Shown here piece after piece: positions 12,481 to 20,077 of a stretch of 31,830 bases of DNA. The notes beneath the pieces are model-generated. The model worked only from the letters and a program-made list of their open reading frames with translations, made no database searches and was not told the DNA's origin. This DNA comes from a virus. How positions within the stretch are numbered: position 1 is the first letter of the stretch; each line of letters starts with the position of its first letter. Location of the stretch: positions 1-31,830 of the IMG/VR virus record IMGVR_UViG_3300030106_001999. The stretch is one strand, 5' to 3'. The translations under genes and the position numbers were made by a program.

Positions 12481-13416
12481 CTAAATCCCTCGGTAAATCG
12501 AAGTCTGCGTTCTGCCGCCTGAACGGGTCCACGTTGCCGGATACTGGCTGTACAAACGAGTTGCTTCAGCGTTAATCCGGTCCATCCTCAACGCCCGCAG
12601 ATCGCGCATTGACGCCGACACGGCACCAGGCGGCACCTCTTGAGCAGATCGCGACGACCCCTGTTCATCCAAGAACTCGCGTCGAACCGGGCGAGACGAC
12701 ATCAACCGCAACGCTGCACCCAACGCAGGCAAATCATACGCCTCGGCATGCAACCCAGTTGTTGACAACGCAGTGCTTGAGCTTGCCAACGCCGTAAACC
12801 CGCACTTGTACAAGACACGAACCTTTTCTCCAGGCCAAGCATCCGAATGCAGAATCAGCGCGTAGCCTGACGCAAACGACGACGTGTTGCGGTTGCGTCG
12901 GAACGCATAGTCAGTAATCGCAGGCTCTGACGCCTCAGATCCAGGGTCCGAGTAGGTCACTTGGTAGATGGACAAGATGTCGTCGGTGACGCCGGTCAGG
13001 TCGTAACCGTCTTGGGCAGTGTCAAACGTGACCTCAACCGTTTTGATCTGGAACAAGCTGTGTTGCGGCGACGACAAGTCGCGCAGCTCGTGGTTGATCG
13101 CGTCGAGAATCTGGTAAGCAGGAAACTTCGGGTTAACTGTTACAAGGTCGCCTGAAGAATGCGACGCAGCCTCAGACCCTTTGTAGCCCCGCTTAACCGT
13201 CGCCAACCCAGCGTCCGACACAGCAAACACGTACATCAGCTCAGTGCCAACCTCAATCGTCGCCCCAGCGACAACACCAGGTACAACCGCCGTCGGCAAC
13301 GCAAAACTAACCGACGTAGCCGACGTGTCTAGCGCCCCGGAAAGGGTTGCCTGCTCCTCCACATAATCGGTAAGAAGCAAGTCACGCGTCTCGTCAATCC
13401 AAGTCTGAGCAGTCAT
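12481..13416 (-). CDS. Adaptor/head-tail connector-like protein, 311 aa
   Basis: ATG 13416 in a TAATG with the upstream stop. An N-terminal helix (TWIDETRDLLLTDYV) is followed by a beta domain (residues about 25-95, ATIEVGTELMYVF, DAGLATVKRGYKG), then a helix AYQILDAINHELRDL and a mixed middle part. A C-terminal helix pair (RDLRALRMDRINAEATRLYSQ) ends the protein. Position just before the nozzle-like gene and after the fibre and repeat genes suits the adaptor (gp4/gp11-like) ring between portal and nozzle. No sequence motif proves this. Ends immediately before the nozzle start. Confidence 0.55.
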   Translation of the reverse strand: MTAQTWIDETRDLLLTDYVEEQATLSGALDTSATSVSFALPTAVVPGVVAGATIEVGTELMYVFAVSDAGLATVKRGYKGSEAASHSSGDLVTVNPKFPAYQILDAINHELRDLSSPQHSLFQIKTVEVTFDTAQDGYDLTGVTDDILSIYQVTYSDPGSEASEPAITDYAFRRNRNTSSFASGYALILHSDAWPGEKVRVLYKCGFTALASSSTALSTTGLHAEAYDLPALGAALRLMSSRPVRREFLDEQGSSRSAQEVPPGAVSASMRDLRALRMDRINAEATRLYSQYPATWTRSGGRTQTSIYRGI

Positions 13417-13808
13417 TATTCACCCAACGCATCCCGCACAAGTCCCATGCCACGCCTACGACTGGTAGCAGTCGCAAACGTCTTGCCAGAGTTTATCTCA
13501 TGCTTTTCTTCCGCTTTGGCCTCCAACCGTGCGGAACCATTAATGGACGGCGGTTGTACTCCGTCCTGACGCAAACGCTTATATGCGTCCATATCGACAT
13601 TCTTATTTTTCTCGGCCTGTTTCGTCGCTTCAAAATCAATAACATTGTTGCGCGACGGGACAGCAGACGGCGACACATACGGCATCCCCAACATTTTGCC
13701 CATCACCGCGCCACACTCCATGCAATAAATATCCGGTTCGTCTTTGAACCCGTGCAACGCTTCCTCGATCGCCCCGCAAACTTTGCAACGGTAGTCGTAC
13801 CTTGGCAT
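13416..13808 (-). CDS. FmdB-type zinc ribbon protein, 130 aa
   Basis: ATG 13808 within a TAATG overlap. The N terminus MPRYDYRCKVCG...YCMECGAVM gives two CxxC knuckles (C8/C11 and C29/C32), the FmdB zinc-ribbon signature. The remainder is charged and helical (KRLRQDGVQPPSINGSARLEAKAEEK) and ends in RRRGMGLVRD. FmdB-like proteins occur in phage structural operons with unknown role, perhaps as small head or tail components or assembly factors. The two starts/stops around it (13808 and 13416) both overlap, indicating co-translation with the repeat protein and the adaptor. Confidence 0.75.
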   Translation of the reverse strand: MPRYDYRCKVCGAIEEALHGFKDEPDIYCMECGAVMGKMLGMPYVSPSAVPSRNNVIDFEATKQAEKNKNVDMDAYKRLRQDGVQPPSINGSARLEAKAEEKHEINSGKTFATATSRRRGMGLVRDALGE

Positions 13809-14566
13809 TAACGAACCTCCACAGAATATCCAGCGCCTACCAGCGCATCTAATTCTTCTGATGTTAGATCAGTGGGGGACTCGTGCCCACCCAACAACTC
13901 CCGACTAACCAACGCTGGATTAATCGGCTGACGGGTCGTGACCGCCCCACTCGTCAAAATAAACACGTTACGGCCCCGCGCCCCAGGTGTACGGAACCGT
14001 GCCAAACGGCGCGCTGGGTCGTTCGTGAAATACGGAACTACGTCTAGCTGCGGCACAATGTTTTCGGTCGTCGGCACATACCGCATCGCAAGGTCTATCG
14101 ACGGCACTGTAGCAACCCCGTCAATCTGCGAAGGCGTAACCGTTATGCCCGCACCTTCGCCAACCGTTGCCTCAGGAGCTGTTGCAGCAGCCGCTACAGC
14201 CGAAGGCGTAACTGTAACGCCAGTTCCTTGCGTAACTGTCGGGTCTGGGATTGTTCCAGCAACTGCAACAGTAGAAAGACTGACTGTAACGCCAGCGCCT
14301 TGAGTGACGGTAACCGACGGCACCGCGGCAGTGCCAGTAATTGTGCTGGCCGCAACATTTGCATCTGCGGTTACAGTCACCGCAGGGGTCGTTGCCGCTG
14401 TCGCAATAACCGCAGGTGTAACGGTAACACCGGCACCTTGAGTAACTGTTACCCCTGGAACCGTCGAAGTCCCAGCTACTGTCGAAACAGCGACGGTAAC
14501 ATTAACGCCGCCGTCGTACCTAAGCAGGTCTTGGCGGTAGTCGTTAGATGACCGGTACGCGGTCAT
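13808..14566 (-). CDS. Repeat-rich beta protein, possible tail spike or whisker, 252 aa
   Basis: ATG 14566, 4 nt after the fibre gene's stop. Residues about 20-160 are six imperfect repeats of 22-24 residues, with cores such as VTVTQGAGVTVTP and TTPAVTVTADANVA. The alternating Val/Thr pattern with Gly turns is that of a beta-solenoid. The C-terminal 90 residues are different (YFTNDPARRLARFRTPGARGR... then a helix DLTSEELDALVG) and may anchor or trimerise it. It lies beside the two fibre genes and before the FmdB-type and adaptor genes, so a virion surface role is likely. No family recognised. Confidence 0.65.
   Translation of the reverse strand: MTAYRSSNDYRQDLLRYDGGVNVTVAVSTVAGTSTVPGVTVTQGAGVTVTPAVIATAATTPAVTVTADANVAASTITGTAAVPSVTVTQGAGVTVSLSTVAVAGTIPDPTVTQGTGVTVTPSAVAAAATAPEATVGEGAGITVTPSQIDGVATVPSIDLAMRYVPTTENIVPQLDVVPYFTNDPARRLARFRTPGARGRNVFILTSGAVTTRQPINPALVSRELLGGHESPTDLTSEELDALVGAGYSVEVR
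14090..14510. repeat. Imperfect coding tandem repeats, about 66-72 bp
   Basis: Six copies of a 22-24-codon unit lie within the 252-aa gene. Near-identical stretches such as GTAACTGT or GTAACGGTAAC recur at roughly 14190, 14210, 14280, 14420 and 14445 on the plus strand, so the repeats are still visible at DNA level and probably expanded by duplication. Confidence 0.75.
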
Positions 14567-14570
14567 GAGG

Positions 14571-15683
14571 CTACGCCGCCTCTAGCGCAGCGACCCGTTG
14601 CCGCAGAAACTGACATTCCGCAATTAGAATTGGAACAATCTTAGAGTAGTCAAGCGCCGCCGCCACGTACTGCTCTTCGCTGTCAGCAGTGGCTGGCTCA
14701 ACCGCCGGAGCGTTCACAATCGACTCAGGCAACACGTCAATAGCTTCTTGAGCAAACAAGCCGATCTGACCGGTGACATCGCCTTCTTTCCAGTCAAACT
14801 CGTGAACCTGCAACCCATCAATAATCGATCCGATGCGCGAAGCAGCAGCAATGCCCCGATCGGTTTTAAGGGTCGAATCAGACGTTGTACTGAAATTCAC
14901 CGACGCCGAGCCAGTACCGCGCACCGACCCGATTGTCGTGTTGTTGCCCTTCCGAAACAGAATCCAGTAGTCGTTCGTACCAGGGTCCGTGCTGTCAGTG
15001 CCGATCTGCATAATGCCGCACGTCACAGCGTTAGAAGAAACATCCTGATCACGCTCAAACCGAAACGCCCGCTGGTCGGTACTAACAACTTCAATCTGGC
15101 TGTTCGGGGAAGCATCACCGATGCCGACGCTGCCCGACGAAGTAACCGTTACGCGATCCGCAGCAGACCCGCCAGTGCCTGTCCCGAAACGCAACTGCAC
15201 CCCGCCACTCGTGCCGTCACCATCCGCATGGATGTACGCACCCACCCCAGCATTGTCAGTGTCGCTAGTGTAAAACTCAACCGACGCCGCAAGTTCATCG
15301 TCCGCCAAGCCAGTATCGGTGCCTGTAAACCGCAATACAGGAGCGCCGCTTTTAATGTCAAGGTCAGTAGCAGGCGACGTAGTGCCGATACCAACGCGAT
15401 CATTCGTCGCATCCACATGCAACGTGTCTGTATCAACCGTTAGACCGCTAAGCGTTGGAGCAGTCGCCCAACCAGACGTACCTGAACCAGTGCCAGCCAG
15501 CACCGAATTGGCTACAGCGTTTGAATCGCCAGTACCAACTTTCGTTTCCAACGCGATAATCGCACCAGAATGATTCGTATGAACGGCATCATGCTCAAAC
15601 CCAGAGTCGTCCATCTCCGTCGAAGCAGACGGCGACGGTTGCTGTGAGCTTGTGTCCAGCGACCCTGGGTAATTTGTAGCCAT
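14571..15683 (-). CDS. Tail fibre with S74 chaperone domain, 370 aa
   Basis: ATG 15683 in TAATG. Residues 1-80 (MATNYPGSLDTSS..., KVGTGDSNAVANSVLAGTGSG) share the opening of the neighbouring 402-aa fibre. The middle is beta-rich with VGIGTTSPATDLDI-type repeats typical of fibre proteins with self-processing. Residues about 265-370 form the intramolecular chaperone of the S74 family: SDSTLKTDRGIA, EFDWKEGDVTGQIGLFAQEAIDVLPESI, then a coiled coil ECQFLRQRVAALEAA. The chaperone helps trimerisation and is cut off at the Ser. A receptor-binding role is likely. Confidence 0.85.
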   Translation of the reverse strand: MATNYPGSLDTSSQQPSPSASTEMDDSGFEHDAVHTNHSGAIIALETKVGTGDSNAVANSVLAGTGSGTSGWATAPTLSGLTVDTDTLHVDATNDRVGIGTTSPATDLDIKSGAPVLRFTGTDTGLADDELAASVEFYTSDTDNAGVGAYIHADGDGTSGGVQLRFGTGTGGSAADRVTVTSSGSVGIGDASPNSQIEVVSTDQRAFRFERDQDVSSNAVTCGIMQIGTDSTDPGTNDYWILFRKGNNTTIGSVRGTGSASVNFSTTSDSTLKTDRGIAAASRIGSIIDGLQVHEFDWKEGDVTGQIGLFAQEAIDVLPESIVNAPAVEPATADSEEQYVAAALDYSKIVPILIAECQFLRQRVAALEAA

Positions 15684-15808
15684 TACTCTTCCTCAACAGC
15701 CTGCGGCTGCGACAACTTCGCAATCTGCACCGTTTGTACAGCAATTTCAAAGTGTAGAGGGAACCGTTCACGGATTACTTGCACTACCTCCTCCGCAGTA
15801 ACCTCCAT
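15683..15808 (-). CDS. Small acidic protein between the two fibre genes, 41 aa
   Basis: Minus-strand ATG at 15808-15806 overlaps the stop of the 402-aa fibre (TAATG), and its stop TAA (15685-15683) overlaps the ATG of the 370-aa fibre, again as TAATG. Residues 1-30 (MEVTAEEVVQVIRERFPLHFE...QIAKL) look like one helix followed by a short strand. This perfect chaining makes it very likely translated. Possible fibre assembly factor or small virion component; function unknown. Confidence 0.7.
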   Translation of the reverse strand: MEVTAEEVVQVIRERFPLHFEIAVQTVQIAKLSQPQAVEEE

Positions 15809-17016
15809 TAACCCTCCAGAGCTTCAAGTCTTACTGTTAATTCCTGGATAGCCTTTACCATCGGGGCAATAAACTCTGTGTACGCCAAACTTTGACGTTC
15901 CATACCGTCTTCGTCTACATCAGACTGCCACATTGCGTGTGCATCAGCGTCAGAACCAAGAACTGTCGCAATCTCTTGCGCGACAAACCCGTACCGCACA
16001 TCGCTTGACGTTTCAGAATCTCCACGCTTGTTGAATTTGTAACTAACGGCACGCAACGACTTCACAAAATCAAGACCACGAGCCAGATCCGCAACGTCAG
16101 TCTTATCTCGTTCATCAGACGTGTTCAACGCATTATCAGCGAACACGGTCGTCCAACGCCTACCGCTAGTACCAAGAGTCATGGCACTATCCGCAAACGG
16201 TTTATGCGCTGAGTTATCCGTCGACACACGCGCCCCGTCGCCCGCCACAATAATTACAGCACCAGAATCTCCGTAAATGCCCTCGTCAGCGTCATTAAAC
16301 TGAATAGCCGGGGCTGACGCTGAACCGCTAGGCGCAACAATCGCGCCCGAGGCAGTCAGCCCAGTCAAAGTACCAACCGACGTAACGTTCGCCTGAGCAG
16401 CAGTCGTCAGCGTCCCAGCCAGGTTCGTGGCAGTAACCGTCGTAAACGTCGGAGACGCAATCAACTGATCGTTGCCGACAGCGTTGTCAGCAATCTTTGC
16501 CTCAGTAACCTGATTGTCCCCAATGTGCTCAGTGTCGATTGCCCCAGCAGCAATATGCTCCGAGTCGACAGCGTCGTCTTCGATTTTGGCTCCGGTTACC
16601 GCATCAGCAGCAAGCTCCGTCGTGTCGACAGCGCCAGCAGCGATCTTCGCCTGCGTCACGTTGTCATCAACAATCGACGCAGTAACAACAGCGCTTGAAG
16701 CCAACTGGTCGGCCCCCACGGCGTCGTCAGCAATCTTGGCCTGCGTCACCGCATCATCAGCGATCATCGCAGTAGCCACCGTCGCCCACGCCGACGTGCC
16801 CGAACCAGTACCCGTCAAAACAGAGTTAGCAGCCGGAGTCGAAGCCCCAGTACCAACCTTGTCCTCAATGGCGTTAATTGCCAAACCAGTATTTTGATGC
16901 AACGAATGATGGGCAGGCCCGCCAGTCGTAGACGACAACGCCTCGTCAGCAGACGGGTGCGTATCATCACCAACCGTCGCAGCAGTATCAACGGAACCAG
17001 GAAAGTTAGTAGCCAC
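15808..17016 (-). CDS. Tail fibre with ADDAV repeats and S74 chaperone, 402 aa
   Basis: GTG start at 17016, with GAGG about 7 nt upstream. Residues 1-75 share MATNFPGSVDT and KVGTGASTPAANSVLTGTGSG with the 370-aa fibre. Residues about 80-190 are short repeats (ADDAVTQAKIADDAVG, AAGAVDTTELAADAV, IEDDAVDSEHIAAGAI), a shaft seen in many phage fibres. The end (about 300-402) is an S74 chaperone: NTSDERDKTDVADLARGLDFV, VSYKFNKRG, YGFVAQEIATVLG and a coiled coil VKAIQELTVRLEALEG. It is probably trimeric and receptor-binding. Confidence 0.85.
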   Translation of the reverse strand: MATNFPGSVDTAATVGDDTHPSADEALSSTTGGPAHHSLHQNTGLAINAIEDKVGTGASTPAANSVLTGTGSGTSAWATVATAMIADDAVTQAKIADDAVGADQLASSAVVTASIVDDNVTQAKIAAGAVDTTELAADAVTGAKIEDDAVDSEHIAAGAIDTEHIGDNQVTEAKIADNAVGNDQLIASPTFTTVTATNLAGTLTTAAQANVTSVGTLTGLTASGAIVAPSGSASAPAIQFNDADEGIYGDSGAVIIVAGDGARVSTDNSAHKPFADSAMTLGTSGRRWTTVFADNALNTSDERDKTDVADLARGLDFVKSLRAVSYKFNKRGDSETSSDVRYGFVAQEIATVLGSDADAHAMWQSDVDEDGMERQSLAYTEFIAPMVKAIQELTVRLEALEG

Positions 17017-17025
17017 GAATCAACC

Positions 17026-17460
17026 TCACGGGGTCAAATCAAGAGTAAAGATGCCTGACGCGTTAAACGTCAACACAAAGTCACCGGCCGACGACGTCTT
17101 GTCTGCACCAAAGTCGATGTAACAAATCAGCGGGTCGTTCGTCAACGAATCGTCGTATATCACCGCTGCACGAGCCGTAATTGAAGAAGAACTCCAAGTC
17201 AAGTCAGCAGCATCAAACGTAATAGTGCCGCCCGACTGGGTAAGAGCCACCGACGTCAACGACTTGCCGCCAGCGCTATAGCCGGTGCCAGACACCTCGT
17301 TAGTAACATCCGACTTAAAATCGTGCGTTCCAAAGTTTGGGGTGTACGACGAAGTAACCAGCATGGCCTTAAACCGGTCAGCGGTCGTGTCGTCCAAATC
17401 AAGAGCAAGATCGTTCTTTAGCGCGTTAAGCAACGTAATGCCGTAAAGACCACTAGCCAT
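17026..17460 (-). CDS. Conserved phage virion protein, 144 aa
   Basis: ATG 17460 overlapping the stop of the 29-residue protein (TAATG). The beta-rich sequence (MLVTSSYTPNFGTHDFKSDVTNEVSGTGYSAGGKSLTS, then DLTWSSSSITARAAVIYDD and DFVLTFNASGIFTLDL) follows a pattern I recognise from many phage structural modules that are usually left as hypothetical. Position after capsid and the Lys-rich mini-protein suggests a capsid decoration or a small tail protein. Family name not certain. Confidence 0.65.
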   Translation of the reverse strand: MASGLYGITLLNALKNDLALDLDDTTADRFKAMLVTSSYTPNFGTHDFKSDVTNEVSGTGYSAGGKSLTSVALTQSGGTITFDAADLTWSSSSITARAAVIYDDSLTNDPLICYIDFGADKTSSAGDFVLTFNASGIFTLDLTP

Positions 17461-17549
17461 TACTTCTTCCTTTTCTTGCTAGCAGCTTTCTTAGCAGCAG
17501 CCTTGCCTTTTGCGGTGTAACTGTATTTCTTGCCTTTGACCATCGGCAT
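17460..17549 (-). CDS. Lysine-rich mini-protein, 29 aa
   Basis: ATG 17549-17547, with GGAG about 7 nt upstream, and a stop overlapping the next ATG (TAATG). The product opens MPMVKGKKYSYTAKGKAA and then alternates Ala and Lys, ending SKKRKK: 12 of 29 residues are Lys and one is Arg. I recall similar MPMV-K-G-KK-Y-openers beside capsid genes in other phages. A basic peptide made late and packed next to capsid could bind the packaged DNA or the inside of the shell; this is inference. Confidence 0.7.
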   Translation of the reverse strand: MPMVKGKKYSYTAKGKAAAKKAASKKRKK

Positions 17550-17570
17550 AACAAAACTCCAAACAACGCG

Positions 17571-17606
17571 GAAGAGGGGCCGGGGGTCACGTCCCGACCC
17601 CTCTTC
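17571..17606 (-). terminator. Hairpin after the capsid gene (terminator or attenuator)
   Basis: GAAGAGGGG (17571-17579) pairs with CCCCTCTTC (17598-17606). Inside, CGGG (17581-17584) pairs with CCCG (17593-17596) after one mismatch, giving a stem of 13 pairs around an 8-nt loop. It lies 22 nt after the capsid stop. On the minus strand T-rich bases (TTGTTTGGAGTTTTG) follow some 10-25 nt later, so it may terminate partly or protect the capsid mRNA 3' end. Confidence 0.75.
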
Positions 17607-17627
17607 ACACTACACCATCAACGCCTA

Positions 17628-18581
17628 TTAGTTAGCGCCGATGCTAGACGAGGTTTCGATCCGCTGGAGCGAAGCCTCACGGAAACGGCTGTAACCAACG
17701 AGGTGGTACCAGCCAACCGTCTGGAAACGACGGAGCGAGTCGGTCACAGGACCGAACACAATCGACGGGTTGTCACCGAAACCAGGGGCACGGCTGGTCG
17801 CCTTAGCGAGAGCCTGCTTGCCACAGATAACGGTGTTGTAACCGTCGACGTTGGATGCGCCGTCGTTGGTGCCGTGGTCAATACGGGGCGTCTCAATGAA
17901 GTCCACGCCGCCGAACTGGCCGATGCTGCCCATACGGACGCCAGCGCCATCCTGACGGATCTGGTGCTGAATAACGTCGGTAACAGCGGTCAGCGCACGA
18001 AGGTCGAACGACACGTCCGGGTGAATGAAGCCGACGTAGAAGCCGCCGTCCATCGTCGGAGCCGAATCGCCACGAAGCCCAGCAACAGCCTTGCGAATCA
18101 ACGCAGCCGTAATAGTGTCGCCAGCAGCAAGCTCGCCGGTAGCAGTAGCATCGCCACCGTAAGCAACGTTCGAGCCAGCAACCAGGACAGCCTGCACGAT
18201 CTTGTCGATCGAGTTGCCCATGTTGTAGCCGATGATGTTTGCAGCATCAGCGTCAACGTTCAGGAACGAGGTGCCACGCAGCTTCGCAGTCGTAGTAACA
18301 GCGTTGCCGTACTCAGCAAGAGTAACGGTCACGGTGCTGTCGCCCAACTGAACGGCGGTGACGTCGGAACCTTCGGTCAGAGCACTGGTGATCTGAGCAA
18401 GGTCGTTGTAAATATTGAACTGAACAGAAGCGCCGTTGTGCGACTGGTTCGTAGACTTAACGTCTGCGACCATCTCAAACATCGGCTGGCTACGCAGCGC
18501 GAAATACGCAAGCTGTTCAAATGCAGCGGTATCAGAACCAACCTGACCGACTGCGGTAACGGAAGCAACGGGGTTTGCCAT
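17628..18581 (-). CDS. Major capsid protein, N4-gp56-like, 317 aa
   Basis: ATG 18581, with GGAAGGA about 9 nt upstream. The sequence has the features of N4-gp56-type HK97-fold capsid proteins: an N arm (MANPVASVTAVGQ), SVQFNIYNDLAQITSALTEG for the first strands, the TAVQLGDSTVTVTLAEYGNAV extended loop, a spine-helix part (IIGYNMGNSIDKIVQAVLV), a GFIHPDVSFDLRAL core strand-helix, and a C-terminal P/A domain with GWYHLVGYSRFREASLQRI. 317 residues fits the family. It self-assembles over the scaffold encoded just upstream. A promoter upstream of scaffold and a hairpin after this gene suggest high separate expression. Confidence 0.88.
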   Translation of the reverse strand: MANPVASVTAVGQVGSDTAAFEQLAYFALRSQPMFEMVADVKSTNQSHNGASVQFNIYNDLAQITSALTEGSDVTAVQLGDSTVTVTLAEYGNAVTTTAKLRGTSFLNVDADAANIIGYNMGNSIDKIVQAVLVAGSNVAYGGDATATGELAAGDTITAALIRKAVAGLRGDSAPTMDGGFYVGFIHPDVSFDLRALTAVTDVIQHQIRQDGAGVRMGSIGQFGGVDFIETPRIDHGTNDGASNVDGYNTVICGKQALAKATSRAPGFGDNPSIVFGPVTDSLRRFQTVGWYHLVGYSRFREASLQRIETSSSIGAN

Positions 18582-18619
18582 GAGTGGGATTCCTTCCCAT
18601 CAGGCCCACCTCGGCTAAA

Positions 18620-19066
18620 TCAAACTGCTGCGTTCCAAGTGTGGCCGTGTGCTTCCATCAATGCGCGAAGTTCAGCTTCGTCATTAGTCAAACGAATAAG
18701 CTCGTTCAAATCAGGGTTTGCAACAGGCCCGGCATCGTCAGCCGCCATCGCAATCCGCTGCTCAGCCCCATAATCAACTTGGGGTTGCTCCGCCTGTACC
18801 GGTTGTCCGGTAAGGCCCAGTTCGGCAGCTTCTGCACGAATAGCGTCCGCAGTCATCTCGCCGTCGTAGCCCCGCATGAAATACTGACCCTGCTTTGTGT
18901 TCGGGTCAACACCTGCATCTCGGAACGACAACTCACGCTGCAACTGCGCCAACTGTGCAACGGCTTCGTCTCCGGCCTTAGCCCGAGCTTCCATATCGCG
19001 TCGCCAGTTTGGCTTCGATTCTTGGCTAACAGAGTCCTCAGCCTCGGTAGGCATTTCATCTGTCAT
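18620..19066 (-). CDS. Scaffolding-like protein, 148 aa
   Basis: ATG 19066, preceded by AAAGGTGAG. Acidic N terminus (MTDEMPTEAEDSVSQES), a long helix with charged heptads (DMEARAKAGDEAVAQLAQLQRELSFRDAG), a DPNTKQGQYFMRGYDGEMTADAI middle as seen in scaffolds next to N4-gp56 capsids, and a C terminus rich in Glu/Asn. It lies directly before the capsid gene in transcription order. It would shape the procapsid and be removed on maturation. Assignment by position, size and composition. Confidence 0.72.
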   Translation of the reverse strand: MTDEMPTEAEDSVSQESKPNWRRDMEARAKAGDEAVAQLAQLQRELSFRDAGVDPNTKQGQYFMRGYDGEMTADAIRAEAAELGLTGQPVQAEQPQVDYGAEQRIAMAADDAGPVANPDLNELIRLTNDEAELRALMEAHGHTWNAAV

Positions 19067-19160
19067 ATGTCACTCACCTTTGATACGCGCCTACAACGGT
19101 GGAATGCAGACGGAAAATGGATGGAACAGCTCACCCCGCATGAGGGCCGATCCGTCAATA

Positions 19161-19190
19161 ACAATACAGGTTCTGTTCTGTTTATGTCAA
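19161..19190 (-). promoter_or_regulatory. Sigma-70-like promoter for scaffold and capsid
   Basis: On the minus strand a consensus -35 TTGACA (19190-19185) is followed after 18 nt by TATTGT (19166-19161) with a TG just upstream. Transcription would start near 19154 and leave an untranslated leader of about 88 nt before the scaffold ATG at 19066. The -35 lies at the end of the upstream gene (its stop is 19189-19187). The largest non-coding gap within the structural block is here, about 120 bp. Confidence 0.7.
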
Positions 19191-20077
19191 GTAGCCCGGC
19201 CAAGACCAGTTGCGCCAACTCCAGCCACCAAAGCGCCCATCTGACGACGGCCTCTCTGCTGACGTTGCTCACGCAAACGAGCAATGTCAGCCGTCGCCTC
19301 AGAATCCAACCCGAATTCTGCTGCCGCCAACTCAGAGGTTGTCACAGCCTGGTCTTCGCCCAACAGTTGCTGCGTCAACGCGCCCTGGCCTTGAAGCCGC
19401 TCAGTAATCTCCCGGCGTTGCACACCAAGGTCAGCAAGCCGTTCCGCCGTCTGTTGTTCTAGTCCGCCGCCCAGTGTTCCTACAGCCGCAGCGGAAAGCC
19501 CCGCAGCTTCCATCTGCAACCGCTGTTCAATAACGCTTGTGCCCCGGTCAGGGTCCAAGAAAAACGCTGTTAGCTCTCCAGGGCTTTCAACACCGATGCC
19601 GTACAGTTCTTGTAGCTGTGTTTGCAAGTTCGGGTCAACAGATCGTGCTGCGGTTGCAGCCATAGCTATCCGTTGCGTCATTTCGGCCTGCGACACGTCG
19701 TTGCCAATAAACGCCGCGAAGTCGTCAGGCGAGTCGTAAAACCCTTCAGGAATACCTGCGGTCACCATTGCTTGCCGATAGCTGCGTTCTAAGTTGATGT
19801 ACTCAGCCGGTGAAATCGCTGGCAAACCTGCTTCTCGGCGCAGCTCCATACCCTTGAAGCGTTCCTGAAACCGTTCTGATTCCCGTAGGCGCAACACGAC
19901 AGCTTCGGTAGACGACCCTTCGATCAGCATGTTGTACGCCTCGCTCGTCAAGTCCTCCAAGCCGTACTGCCTCAAAGTGTCTCGGATAATCTCAACAGCG
20001 TCGCGTGCTTCTTGCTGTTCCTGCGCCGTCAACGCAAGCTCGTCTTCCGTCACGCTCATAGGTCCGGTATCAGTCAT
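19187..20077 (-). CDS. Helical internal-virion-like protein, 296 aa
   Basis: ATG 20077 overlapping the preceding stop (TAATG). Residues about 30-125 (RDTLRQYGLEDL, LRESERFQERFKGMELRREAGLPAISPAEYINLERSYR, GIPEGFYDSPDDFAAFIGNDVSQAEM) follow a pattern I remember from large structural proteins of other actinobacterial phages. The C-terminal third is low-complexity Ala/Gln/Arg-rich helix with a terminal small hydrophobic segment (GALVAGVGATGLGRA). A role as an ejection or internal head protein is inferred from the neighbours; no enzyme motif is visible. Confidence 0.6.
   Translation of the reverse strand: MTDTGPMSVTEDELALTAQEQQEARDAVEIIRDTLRQYGLEDLTSEAYNMLIEGSSTEAVVLRLRESERFQERFKGMELRREAGLPAISPAEYINLERSYRQAMVTAGIPEGFYDSPDDFAAFIGNDVSQAEMTQRIAMAATAARSVDPNLQTQLQELYGIGVESPGELTAFFLDPDRGTSVIEQRLQMEAAGLSAAAVGTLGGGLEQQTAERLADLGVQRREITERLQGQGALTQQLLGEDQAVTTSELAAAEFGLDSEATADIARLREQRQQRGRRQMGALVAGVGATGLGRAT

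Noticed and set aside
17703-18773. 356-codon plus-strand frame opposite the capsid gene
   Set aside because: Antisense of the well-supported capsid and scaffold genes; translated product has no recognisable fold.
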